From: Bryoerythrophyllum caledonicum
Lineage: Eukaryota; Streptophyta; Bryopsida; Pottiales; Pottiaceae
Assembly: GCA_963971425.1 (NCBI GenBank)
Contig: OZ020526.1
Coordinates: 772,180-836,179 of the forward strand
DNA length: 64,000 nucleotides
Direction: 5' to 3'
In this document: one piece after another, positions 22,807 to 34,319 of the stretch
Layout of the letters: each line of letters starts with the position of its first letter
Position numbering within the stretch: position 1 is the first letter of the stretch
The notes under the pieces: model-generated
Databases searched by the model: none
The model's input: the letters and a program-made list of their open reading frames with translations, nothing else
What the model was told of the DNA's origin: nothing
Program-made: the position numbers and the translations under genes

Positions 22807-25800
22807 TGTGAGCCGCAAAAACGGCTCACGGTGATGAATGGACCTCACGTCGGGTCCATTAAGGCTAATGAGTGGTGAAAATGGGTTATCCCATGGACTA
22901 GCTCGTGGTTTTTTGATTAAAATGGCCAAGTGGCCTTTCCCCTCACTAAAAGAGGAGCCACTTATGGGCAATCGTGGAATTTATGTAGTTAGCCAAAAAG
23001 GAAGAAAAAAAAAAGGGGAATAAACCAGAAAAGAAAAGCAAAGAGAGAAGGGAAAAAAGACAAAAGAAAATTAGAAAAGAATTAAAATGAGTAGTGGTGG
23101 AGAAGAATTTACCTCCTATCGAGTTGTAGACCATATTCGGTCACGATGAAGAAATCACGAAACCAAAAAAATGGGAGAAGAAGAAGGAGGATGGTGAGGA
23201 GAAAAGAAAAAAGAATAGGGCGTTAAAAGCCCTTAAAAAAATAGTCAAAAGGGTCCAAAAGAAGTGGAAAAGAATCCTCATCAATCACTAAGTAAATTAG
23301 GAATTATCCCAAGCAAGGGGAATTCAATTTAGGTAGGTTAAATTAGATTTTTGCACCTTTGAAAATTAGCTAATAGCTCACTTATTGAGATCATGCACAC
23401 ACATGTGGCATGGAGTCAAAGTTTAGATTTAGATATTCCTTGGTTAGTGGGACACCCACTTGTGTTAAATGCAAGGGTGGCTAGTGAATTATTGCTCTTT
23501 AGTTACTAGTTGTTTAGTGTGACCATTAATGTGCCCACCCAAATTGGCGGCTGTGAACGACGAAGGGAACGACCTTGGGAACAAAGAAGGGAGCAAGGGT
23601 CTTGGGGTTACCCCCTTGGAGGGCGCTCATTCGAAAGGTGGGAGGTAGAAGTGAGAGAGGTGTGTCGTAGGAGCTAGGAAACCGAGAGAGGTGTGTGGAA
23701 GGAGAGAGAGAGGTACGGTTCAGATTTCCCCCTCCTGTGGGCTGGAATGTGATTCAATCGTTGCGAAAATACGAGAGTAGATAGATTAGAAAGTTGGCTT
23801 TCCAACAAGCTCAAGAACACGCGGATCGGAGCTGTGACGACGAAGATACGGGCGGCGGAGTGAGGACGACCAGCTGGAGGATCGGTGGCGGATCTCATAC
23901 GGCCTCAGGTTTTCCCTCGTCAGTAGCGGAGTTCTTGTCTAATCGGGCTAAGATTTTAGGAGTAGATAGATTAGAACGTTTGCTTTCCAACAAGCTCAAG
24001 AACGCGCAGATCGGAGCTGTGACGACGAAGATACGGGCGGCGGAGTGAGGACGACCAGCTGGAGGATCGGTGGCGGATCTCATACGGCCTCAGGTTTTCC
24101 CTCGTCAGTAGCGGAGTTCTTGTCCAATCGGGCTAAGATTTTAGGAGTAGATAGATTAGAACGTTGGCTTTCCAACAAGCTCAAACACGTGCGGATCGGA
24201 GCTGTGACAACGAAGATACGGGCGGCGGAGTGAGGACGACCAGCTGGAGGATCGGTGGCGGATCTCATATGGCCTCAGGTTTTCCCTCGTCAGCAACGGA
24301 GTTCTTGTCCAATCGGGCTAAGATTTTAGGAGTAGATAGATTAGAACGTTGGCTTTCCAACAAGCTCAGGAACGCGCGGATCGGAGCTGTGACAACGAAG
24401 ATACGGGCGGCGGAGTGAGGACGACCAGCTGGAGGATCGGTGGCGGATCTCATACGGCCTCAGGTTTTCCCTCGTCAGTAGCGGAGTTCTTGTCCAATCG
24501 GGCTATGATTTTAGGAGTAGATAGATTAGAACGTTGGCTTTTCAACAAGCTTAAGAACACGCGGATTGGAGCTGTGACGACGAAGATACGGGCGGCGGAG
24601 TGAGGACGACCAGCTGGAGGATCGGTGGCGGATCTCATACGGCCTCAGGTTTTCCCTCGTCAGTAGCGGAGTTCTTGTCCAATCGGGCTAAGATTTTAGG
24701 AGTAGATAGATTAGAACGTTGGCTTTCCAACAAGCTCAAACACGTGCGGATCGGAGCTGTGACGACGAAGATACGGGCAGCAGAGTGAGGACGACCAGTT
24801 GGAGGATCGGTGGCGGATCTCATATGGCCTCAGATTTTCCCTCGTCAGTAGCGGAGTTCTTGTCCAATCGAGCTAAGATTTTAGGAGTAGATAGATTAGA
24901 ACGTTGGCTTTCCAACAAGCTCAAGAACGCGCGGATCGGAGCTGTGACGACGAAGATACGGGTTGCGGAGTGAAGAGCACCAACAAGAGGAGCAAGATCA
25001 CGAGCTGAACAAGAGGAGCAAGATCACGAGCTGAACAAGAGGAGCAAGATCACGAGCTGACAAAGCAAGTCGAAGGCTAAGGATGGAGGGTGAACCGAAT
25101 TAACTCAGGGAGCCCCTTTTCTTTTCTCCCTCGAACCTCTTCAATTCCATGTGTATGACTTGAACCCTAATTTTCTAAATACAAAAACCACGCGGAAGCG
25201 CTGCCAATTTTTCGGTAGAATTAGGGTTTGCTATATATTCAACTAAATAACCGATTAGAGCGCCATTAGTAAGTGAACACAGCTGGAGGCTCACTCTTAG
25301 TAAGGCTGGGGTGGATTCTTGTGTGAATGAATGTGATACATGCATAGGAATGTGGTGCATGATCTTGAATAAAGTCATATGTTGAAGGTGCACTGCTGGT
25401 CGCTGGCTGGGAGGTCCAGGGTCGAGTCAAATGATCAATTGAAGGCTGCCATCGTGTTAAGCAAGAAAAACTAATAAGAATACCAAAAACAAACGTAAAA
25501 AACGGAGTCATAATCACAAAGATAATGAAGAATTAAACTTTTAACATAAAAAGAGGAGCTTGTCTGCTGGTTGCTGCTGTTAGGGTCGCACTTGGGCCTG
25601 GAATTGGTGGTTAAGGTGCTAATCAAGTTCACAAGGCAAAATTGAACCTAATGGAGCTTTAAAACATTGGAAACAAAGCTTTGAGGCGGAATTTACGCTT
25701 GTCTAAAGGTTGGATTCAACCTAAGGCTCAATTCAGCCATCACATCACTAATTATTAACGAACCCTCTTAAGTGACCACGCCTTGGGTCATCATGCTTGT

Positions 25801-25902
25801 ATGAATGGTTAAAGTATGTTTGCACAAGGGGCTGCATCCCATATGTAGGATCTTGTGTTCAAGATAAGCCACCCCATTAGGGGGCGGTTTATTTGGCTCA
25901 CA
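22807..25902 (+). repeat. 3' LTR of the Gypsy element (3096 bp)
   Basis: Same ends as the 5' LTR. It is 580 bp longer: three extra 185-bp units and one extra 26-bp unit, less one base, account for the whole difference. Elsewhere the two LTRs are nearly identical. Confidence 0.95.
23777..24973 (+). repeat. 185-bp tandem array in the 3' LTR (about 6.5 units)
   Basis: The unit core TTGGCTTTCCAACAAGCTCA (with minor variants) occurs seven times at 185-bp spacing. It is the same array as at 15148-15790 with three more units. Confidence 0.95.
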
Positions 25903-25907
25903 GAAGA
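25903..25907. repeat. Target-site duplication GAAGA (right)
   Basis: Matches 14173-14177 exactly and directly follows the 3' LTR. Confidence 0.9.
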
Positions 25908-26960
25908 TTTAAGAAAAGAACATAGAAACTTAAGAATCTTAAGTCCAAGTTTGGATAACATAAGCTTATGAAGACTAAGACCTTAAGTACCAGGAGACTC
26001 TTAAGTCTAAGTTTGGATAACATAAGCTTATGAAGACTAAGACCTTAAGTACCATGAGACTCTTAAGTTTAAAGGCTTGGACTTAAAGGTGTATGGGTGA
26101 AAATATGGGACATCATTTGCATTTAGCGAGATGCATTCCCTGTTTTGGTAGTCTTAAGACAGAAACTTAAGAACACTGTAAGGCTAATTTGGTCTAGACT
26201 GTGCGGGTTCTTAAGGAATCAGTCCTAAGTAAGTGCGTGAGTGCTTAAGAATTAAAGACCAGAGACTGTATTTTTAAGAACAAGGAGTCGACCAAGAGTG
26301 AAGACTTAAGTAACAGTCAGATATCTTAAAGACTAAGGGATACGAGTAAGTGTAGAATACCGTTAGTCTTAAAGGGTTAATTATGGATAAGTGAACTTAA
26401 GTGGAGACTTAAGAGTTGAACTCCTTAAGACTTAAGTTAACTTGTGTGTGTGATTTTGAGACTAACCCTTGTCTTAAGTACGTGATCACGTGGATCAAGT
26501 GGATGGACGTGAAAAGTGGAACGATTTGCATGAGGTAAGACTTTGAATTCTTAAAGGTTGTAATTAAGGAACCAATGCAATGAGACTTAATGGAATCTTC
26601 CATTAGCCGAGTGTGGTATATATTTAAGAGTTAGTGGCATAAGCACAATCTTAAAAGGACTAATGTTCTTTTTTGAGGCACAAGAGATCGTTTGGGGTTA
26701 GACTTTGTAGATAGATCCCTTAAGAGTGATGCTAACAGCCCTAGTTTCCTAAAGTATAGATAGATAACCTTAAGAGTTAACCAAGAAGATAGCTTTAACT
26801 ACACAATTAAGCTTTAATTATTTAAAACTAGGCGTATGATCATCTCCGTAACGAATCCTATGAGGTGTGGGTATACTTGGGTATTTTCTTAGAGTGGTGA
26901 AAAATTACTCTACAACATGGTTTTAGAAAGGAAAAAAAAAAAAAACTTTAGGTTCCTCAC
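25908..26960. other. CTTAAG-rich stretch
   Basis: About twenty CTTAAG hexamers in roughly 0.9 kb where about 0.2 is expected by chance. Part is explained by a tandem duplication of about 60 bp near 25950-26065 (TTTGGATAACATAAGCTTAT), but most copies sit in otherwise dissimilar sequence. No gene seen. Confidence 0.6.
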
Positions 26961-26961
26961 T

Positions 26962-27391
26962 AGGAGCTTTGTGGAACTACCAAGTGTTTTTGTTGATGAC
27001 CTCGACAACAGGGACTGGAAGGTTTTAGTAGAGAAAGCCCCGAGATGAAAGCGTCATTCAGAAGAGAAAGATCTTGACGAATTTCAGCATGACGCAGCAA
27101 AGAACATATTTGATGTCCGGGGATTGTCCAGTAACCCCCATCGTCATTGGCAGAATGTCTACAATTTTGATCACTACAGGCAGGAGTTTTCGGGGGCAGA
27201 ATTTGTTCCTGCAAGAGGGGACACAATCCCGACAGTGATGTCAAAGCAGTCCTTAGGAATTGAAAGCCCGAGGTGGACCCTAGTACCTGGATTGAAGAAG
27301 AATTCGCGGACAAGGATGATAACATCCCATTACGTCATGTACGGAGGGAAGTTAGACATGGGCCTCCAGAAATGCACGGTTGAGAACATTG
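26962..27391 (+). pseudogene. Unrecognised exon-like fragment
   Basis: Coding-like plus-strand sequence. It begins with FVELPSVFVDDLDNRDWKVL and, after a frame change near 27047, continues as LDEFQHDAAKNIFDVRG and HRHWQNVYNFDHYRQEF to VENIG, where a GTAAGA donor-like site follows at 27392. The composition suggests a real former exon with one stop or frameshift. I do not recognise the family. The fragment at 28379 lies downstream on the same strand after a plausible acceptor and may belong to the same dead gene. Confidence 0.35.
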
Positions 27392-28378
27392 GTAAGACTT
27401 ACTCTTCTTGTGTACACATAAAATGAGTTTCAATCCAATGCCAGGTTGCGACGTTTTTATTATGCCATGCCATTCATCTGTTGCACCTCTAGTTCTTTAG
27501 AAAAGATGAGCTGCATACATTTTCTTAAAATCTATAGATACTAGGGTCAGTAGACATGTTTGAAACAGTGTTTGAAAGTGATTGACAGTGGGGTATATTT
27601 AACTATTCACAAATCGTTTGAATACGACAGACGCAATGGAAATAGATTTGAGAAGTTATCATCGATATATTCGGCTTACAGATTCATAGGTAGCGGCAAC
27701 ACCAATTGGGGTGTGACTATTGTTAAATTAACGGTCTCAAAGTAGTTTAGTAGTATCTGTTATACAACAATAGTCAGTTCAAGCGGACTTTGTTTAAAGT
27801 GGACTTTTGTTTGAAGTGGTAGCTTGGACGTAGAGAATCACCTTATTGTATCGAACATTTTCCAGAACATGCATGACAAACACATGGCAATGATCCGCAC
27901 TTATATCGTTAGACACTCTCTCATTCCAGTTCAAAGATGGAAATGTAAACCGTGAACGTAAGCGAGTTCTTTAGTGATATTTTTAAGTATTTTAGAACAG
28001 GGACCGTCTTATGAAACTCTCCACTAATCTTTGTATGTTCTTAAAATTGCAGTATGTGCAGGAAGGGAGGCGGAACATACTGCCAGCTTTTATATGGTGC
28101 AAGTGGTGCGGTGTTCTCCTCATTTAGTTTGGCTGTAATGTAGAGGTGTAAAAGTTGCCACTTGTTCACCGTGTTATTATTTCAATAATATAAGTGGGAG
28201 CGTTTCTTTAACAATGAATGTTTTGTCCGGAATTGTTCTGTGCTTGAGTTAGAGGGATCCTTTCTGTGCTTCTGTTAGATATCTAATACGTACATGTGCT
28301 ACTCTGTAAACATTACGGCATTACTTTCATGACATATTTTGTTACTCTCTTTACAGGTACTGTACTACAAAAACTAAT

Positions 28379-28615
28379 ATGCCTTCTTTGATTGATCTTT
28401 ACAATAAAAGGGGGGAGGATTGTCTTTTGTGTGTCGACAAGATGCCTAAGTTCTAGCAATACTTAATGAAAAAGGGCAACATTGAGAATCTGGAGAAACT
28501 CCCTAAAGCCGTTGAAAATTTCCACATGTACGTTACTAGAGGATTGTATTGGAAATCTGTTCTATGTAGGCAGGCCTTGTTCATGTTTGGAACTCCTTCT
28601 CCACTGAAACTCTAG
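28379..28615 (+). pseudogene. Unrecognised exon-like fragment
   Basis: Reads MPSLIDLYNKRGEDCLLCVD, then after one in-frame stop LEKLPKAVENFHMYV and GLYWKSVLCRQALFMFG. It is preceded by a pyrimidine-rich acceptor (CTCTTTACAG at about 28357). The codon pattern looks like a former exon of a gene I cannot name. Confidence 0.3.
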
Positions 28616-29248
28616 GTTTATACATACAGCCTATCGTCATACTAACATGCACACTGAGAACAAGTCTCACAAAAGTTCCTAGATCCTAAACCTCCAACTG
28701 CAGTTCCGTAAGAAAAGGCAGTGATCCATGGTCCATGATGCCCAATGGAAGCCACATGTTGCTCCTAAAAAAACAGTAGACGTCTCTCTCCGTATTTCAT
28801 AGACTAGAGTTAAAATAAAAAGTTACTCATATGTCATACGAACACGTCTAGGCGAATTTACTGAAGTCACTGTGAATAAGAGCAATGTTTGCACTCTCAC
28901 CTAATCCCCTAGTAAACTCTGCCCGGTTATTGATTTGTGAAGTCAACGTCCGGGGAGCTGAGGCCCCTAACAATTTTTACGTGTTGTCATTGGTTTAGAG
29001 GTCGTTGTTGTTTAGGAGCTGGTCCTCCTTCGGACGCCACCCCAAGGATACCATGTACTCCACTCCTAAAATCCTTACTCTGGCGTAGTGATTCTAGCTT
29101 GAACTATCCACAACAATACACACAATATTTCATATTAATTATGAAAATGAATAAAAAAATATGATGATTTCTTTTTGGCCTACAGGCAAATATTACGTAC
29201 TTTGATAAATGATGTCAACCGCAAGTATCTTATTTTAGGGTTTGGGGT

Positions 29249-29303
29249 ATATTTCCTCAATGACTTCTTTAGATGAAAGTATGTAAAGTCATTGAGGAAA
29301 TAT
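29249..29303. repeat. Hairpin with 18-bp perfect arms
   Basis: ATATTTCCTCAATGACTT at 29249-29266 is matched by its exact reverse complement at 29286-29303, with a 19-nt loop. A diverged single-arm copy (TATATTTCTTCAATGACTTC) lies near 29629, so the motif is part of a small repeat family. Confidence 0.7.
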
Positions 29304-29329
29304 TCCTTAAACAGACTTATGACCAAAAA

Positions 29330-29460
29330 ACTTAATTTGAAATATTAAATGGAATTGCTATCCTAAAAATCACTTTACTCTACAATCCATCAAGTTTGGA
29401 ATAGCTATTACATAGTCATCATTTTGAATTTTGAAGAATTTCAAAATGGAAACCACATAA
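29330..29460. repeat. Dispersed repeat, copy 1
   Basis: Aligns by eye at roughly three quarters identity with 30665-30795. Shared blocks include ATGGAATT, TCTACAA, CTATTA, AGTCATCATTT and GAATTTCAAAATGGAA. Family unknown. Confidence 0.5.
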
Positions 29461-30189
29461 GCTATTATAATAGTAGGGCCCATAGTAAATTTAAATTAGT
29501 TCCTTTAAATTAAAAATTAAAAAATATTATTTTCATTTGTTTGAGATTCCATGGAGAAAATCATTAGGTTCAAATACTAAATTCTTTATGAATGATGTAC
29601 ACATAATATTTATGAAAGTTCAAAGAGGGTATATTTCTTCAATGACTTCTTCAGATGAAAATAAAAGTTTGACAACAAGATTATCCTCTAATACGCATTA
29701 AAGGAAGTTTAAATTTAAGTTTAAGAGAAATTAAAGAAAAAGTCGCAAATTTGTTGGTTGGATTCTCACGTGTACATATATTAGAAGGACGTGCAATTTA
29801 ATTCTTAAAGATAGATTAGTACATTATTTTAAGTTCTAATTTCTAATTTCTATAATAAAAAAAGCTTTACTCTCCTTTTTTTACAATTTTACCAGATTTT
29901 AAATCATATTTATGAAATCATATTTGATGCAATTTGCTTATTGATTATTAAAAATTCTATATTGGCATTCTTTAGAATTATACAAAGCAAACAAAAAAAT
30001 ACAGCAAATAAAAAGGGATTATATTTTGAATAGAAATATTTTTTTCTCTTCAAATTGGTCTTTGCAAGCTATGACATTATGTATATCAAATCGAAGTTTT
30101 AGATAGTTGTATATTTATAATATATTAAAATCTTTTAGGAAATAGAATTAATTTATTATTTTTAAACATGATCAAAAACCTTGTTTCAA

Positions 30190-30306
30190 TATTATATATA
30201 TATACATATATATATACATACATATATATATACATACATATATATATACATACATATATATATATACATACATATATATATATACATACATATATATATA
30301 CATATA
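30190..30306. repeat. (TATATATACATACA)n microsatellite
   Basis: About 115 bp of alternating purine-pyrimidine TATATA/CATACA repeats. Confidence 0.95.
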
Positions 30307-30664
30307 ATTTTATTTTAATTTTATTTTAAAATTCATTCAACAAACTTTAATGCACATACTTTTACATCTATCATGGTTTTAAAATAAATCTAGACTATTT
30401 CATTTAAATATAGGCTACAAAATAGATGAAAATTACTTCTATTTTAATAGTGTTTACTCCAAAGTTTGAGCCCTGTCAAGCATTATTGAGTTTGTTTTGA
30501 ATTACTTTCATTACAAAATTTGAAATTATAATATATCCTCCAAAGATGAAATCTTCAAAAACTTGTATTAATTACAAAAAATGAAATAGGAAATATGGAT
30601 TTTTTGTCTCTAGGCATGTATTATATAACTTGATAAATGATACAATCATAATTTATAATCAAAA

Positions 30665-30795
30665 ATAATTTTAATTTGAAAAATTAGATGGAATTACCAT
30701 TCTAACAATCATTTTGTTCTACAACCTATTAGATTTGGAAAAGCTATTAAGAAGTCATCATTTGGAATTTTATAGAATTTCAAAATGGAATAGGA
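30665..30795. repeat. Dispersed repeat, copy 2
   Basis: Diverged copy of 29330-29460 in the same orientation. See that entry. Confidence 0.5.
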
Positions 30796-33700
30796 ACTAG
30801 ACTAGATAGGCTAACATTTATTAGTTTACCTCAATTAGAATCTAAAGGGGTTTTTTGGAGGATAAAATCAATAATGTTATAGTTTACAACTTGTAGAAAC
30901 TTTCTAAAGTTGGTTGAAACTAAAGAATCACTGTACATTTCATTTGATGTACAAACCCTAGAGCACCAATTTAGTACTATTAAGAGAATTTTTTAAGCAC
31001 TTTTTTTAAAGCTCTTGTGGGTATGTAGAAGTTATGAATGATCAAAGTTTGAACTATATTTATAGATGTTTTTGGAAAATATATCACATTGTTAGACTAC
31101 GACATATATTTGAACACAATTTATATACTAGCATTGATTCTTGAACCTATAAGTGGAATTTAAAAGGAATATATATTATTTCACTTGAAGTACAAGATTG
31201 GTATTTTTTAAAAGTGAAAAATGTAATTTAAACTTTAATTAACAAGAAGAAACACTTTGTCTGTAAGGTCCATTGAGCTTAAGATTAATGAACATGGAAG
31301 GATTTGAAGGCTAAAAATTAATTTACACATGTTTCAATATGTTGTCAACAATTGATTTTAGTAATTTATATTAAAAATCCTCAATAATTTGAAATGTATT
31401 CAACACTTAATATATTTTATAACTAAAGTATTCATTTGTCATTTTGAAAATTCTTAAACGCATCTTTAAGAGTTTTTAAAATTCTAAATTTTCAAAATCA
31501 TTGAAAATAATTATTTTTCTATTATATTCATTGTCTGTAGTAAAATTTTCCTAAAAAATAATATAATATCTTTAGAAAATGATCTTTCAAACTAAAGATG
31601 TACCTAATCCTATACAATGTCTATAATGTGAACATTTTAGACTAAATTCTAAATCAATTATATATGCATGTTGGTTATGAGGCCATGCTGACACCTTGTA
31701 CTATAGTTTACTGAACACATATTGAAGAAGCTTCACGCCAACATTTGCTAAACCTGGATGGTCTTCCACTGCAGTTCCGTATACATCATTGATATTAAAC
31801 AGGTCCACTAAAACACGCCGTGGTGGTTGTGTTACATGAATCTACAATACCGTCATAGTCTATAGCTGCCTCTAAGTAATGAGCTTCTAGAGCTTGCCAT
31901 GCAAATTATGTATTGGAAATCCAAGCCTTGATTTATGAAAAGTCGTTCCTCCCCCAAAACAATCAGGAAACTTTTGTGCATGAAGTGGCACTTCATAACA
32001 ACTACTTGATAATATATGGCTAAAATCCTGTAAACCCCTGTACATATAACGGACCAGTCGGGTAGACTACAACAACTTTGATTGGTGTAAACTGTAGAAG
32101 ATCCTTTTCAATGGTAAGAAAATGACAACCACCACATACACGGGAATGATAGGAAAGAATAATAATGACAATTACAAGCAAAAATAAAAGTGGAATTATA
32201 AATAATGTACATTGTTAACCTTGAGTAAACACACACCATATCAGTTCACATTGTCCCTTCCTGTGCCTTGGCCACCAATATTATAAGAGTGCCACATATA
32301 ACAGATGCAAACCAGAGGAACTGAAAGTGCCCAAACGCGTCATCCCTTAAAGATGACAGAATATTTACTCCAACAAAATAAACAAGAGAATGATGCTCCA
32401 ACAGCACCTTTACATCATTGCAATGCAAAACAAATGCTGGAAGCAGAAATCGGCTTAGAAGAGGTGAGTGTTATTTCTGCAAACAAAAACTCCATCAGAC
32501 CTTGTTTTGTTCAATAATCATATGTACAAGGAATGACTTCTTGGCACATTTGAGTTAGATTGCACGTCAAGGTGGCCTGGTAGGTATGATGTCCGGGATT
32601 CAGAGTTGGTAGTCGAGGAGGGGGGACAGAAAGGTGATGAGTTGTTTTGACATTTGGAAGGAGGCGTTGGTGTCTGAGGGGGAGAAGCGGAAATCTGGTC
32701 CACTATGCGAGTGGACTCTTGTTTGTGAAGGAGGGCAAAGGGTATCATTTGAGGTATTGTGGAACTGTTTGCCAGATATATGGCGGGTATAGGCAGCCTG
32801 CCTGAAGTCGAGAGACAAAGTGGGCGGAGAAGGCTTGGGTAGGAAACTTAGAGAATTCTGCAGGACTGTGAGTAAAGTATGAACGATTTGCGTGGTGGGT
32901 TGCATTGTAGAGTTGAGTTGTGAAATTTGTCAAGCCATGCGGTTGTTCGGTTGAAAGAGAGGTGCAAGGCTTGGTTCCTATGGAAGACAAGACTAGGAAT
33001 AAGGGGGTTGGGAGTTGGTGTATGCAGAGTTAGGAGTTTGATTGAAGGGCGGGGCTGTAGAATTGATTTATAAAATTAGTTCGTGGTAGGGGCAGTTTTT
33101 ATTTGTTGTTTTCCTTTCTCCTTTTGCTGCAAAATGGAGCACCTATTGCTGGAAAGATATGCGCCACTATAGTTCTGTTAGAAAGATATCTCAAAATCAG
33201 GAATCTGTTGGAATTGGTTCTTTCGGAGAGCTCAAGGGGAGTTCATCATCTTTTACGTATATTGTTTGTAGAGCACCGTTGAGGATAGTTTGCATGAGAC
33301 TCATGGGTGTTCATGTGAGTGTTTCAGAGGAGATTATGAAGGACTGACGTGACAAGATGGCAGATCGGCTTGAGAAGCAAATGGATGAGATGCGTGGGTT
33401 GATTGACAGTGAAGTGCCCAAAGACGCCTGAACAGGCTCGGATCGCATATGTGCAACTCAAATCTTGTGAAGGAAGAACAGCTCACAAGGGAAGTATGCG
33501 CAAAACTTATCATGCGGCCATTGAATCCTTTAGTCCTAGCCAATCTTATGGCAGGTATTTCATTGATCAAATTGTGTTTGTGATTTTTCTGGTTTAATCT
33601 TGTGTGGTGATAATTTCTCTTACGGCAATGGACTTACGATACTTTACTGTGTTCCTCTTTGCCATTGCATATTCCATTCTAACCGTATCAATGCCTTTTA

Positions 33701-33810
33701 GATGCAGGTTTGAAAACTGCACCCAAAGCAGTCTTGAGTTAAGGCTAAGACTTGGTGGTTGGATTGTGATTTAGAGCTGATAATTCTCAGATTAGTTTGA
33801 TATTGTTTAG

Positions 33811-34319
33811 GTGGATACCCAGCTGACAGAGACAGAATCCTCAACTTCTTTCTTAGCCATCTGGACAACTTGGAGACTCCCGGAGAGATTTCAAAAGCAG
33901 AGCGTTGGAAGCTTGCGTAGAAACAGATGCTGGTGGTCATCATCAATGATGCAGGAGTAAATGCCATGAAATATTTGATGGAGGAGCATGCATGCTACTT
34001 CACACTTGTGGAGGCTATTGGTTTCATTGATATGTCTCTTGGAATTATATTTGGAGTGCAAATGAGGTAAAATACAAATTTATGTGTAGTCTTTCAGGTG
34101 CATACCTCTATTTCTTTCCTTTGTTTCCTACTTCAAAATGTGGATTCTATCATTTTAACGTTGCTTCACTAGGCACTGAATCTCTTATATGTGTGATGTG
34201 TTCCAGCTTGTGGGAAGGCTCTATTGTTGATTTGGGAACTCGAAAGCATCGAGATAAATACTTGGAAGGCATTGCCAACTTGAATCCTGGATGTTTTGCC
34301 ATGACCAGACTCCATCATG
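33811..34319 (+). pseudogene. ACX2: Acyl-CoA oxidase ACX2-like pseudogene, 5' exons
   Basis: Two exons. The first (33811-34066, after acceptor TTGTTTAG) reads GYPADRDRILNFFLSHLDNL, ETPGEISKAERW and [12 protein letters not shown]. The second (34207-34319) reads [20 protein letters not shown] and [13 protein letters not shown]. Joined across the 140-bp intron this follows plant ACX2 (GVQYSLWGGS, LGTKKHRDKY, GCFAMTELHHG), the peroxisomal long-chain acyl-CoA oxidase of fatty-acid beta-oxidation. One TAG replaces a conserved position after KAERWKLA, and the E of TELHHG is R. The retained intron shows this is not a retrocopy. Exons coding for the N-terminus before GYPAD are not recognised. The next conserved segment (SNVQGLQTTATFDP in Arabidopsis) is missing, and the gene resumes at 38335 beyond an insertion. 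Confidence 0.85.

Larger units (their letters stand above)
14178..25902 (+). mobile_element. Ty3/Gypsy LTR retrotransposon, 11.7 kb, Tat/Athila-like
   Basis: Bounded by two LTRs beginning TGTGAGCC and ending GGCTCACA, with a perfect GAAGA target duplication outside. The order on the plus strand is LTR, tRNA-Asp-like primer site, 1.5-kb leader, gag with a zinc knuckle, protease, part of reverse transcriptase and integrase, LTR. It is broken: coding parts are incomplete, with a few breaks. Long LTRs, the primer site, the DGGS-type protease motif and the DGYSGYNQ reverse-transcriptase motif point to the Tat/Athila side of the family, which I infer by eye. Outside their tandem arrays the LTRs differ at about a dozen positions over 1.9 kb, so the insertion is young. 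I see no clear polypurine tract just before the 3' LTR, which is odd. Confidence 0.95.
28616..33810. other. AT-rich intergenic DNA
   Basis: No convincing gene in 5 kb. On the minus strand near 31740-31800 a short coding-like run (DVYGTAVEDHPGLANVGVKL) hints at a decayed gene. Near 33356-33560 short coding-like runs occur on the plus strand (MADRLEKQMDEMRGLIDSEV; CEGRTAHKGSMRKTYHAAIE) ahead of a GTATTT donor-like site, unassigned. The rest is AT-rich with dispersed repeats listed separately. Confidence 0.5.

Noticed and set aside
15148-24973. Regularly spaced repeats that might recall a CRISPR array
   Set aside because: The 185-bp units are contiguous and similar throughout, without unique spacers. 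They lie inside retrotransposon LTRs of a plant genome.
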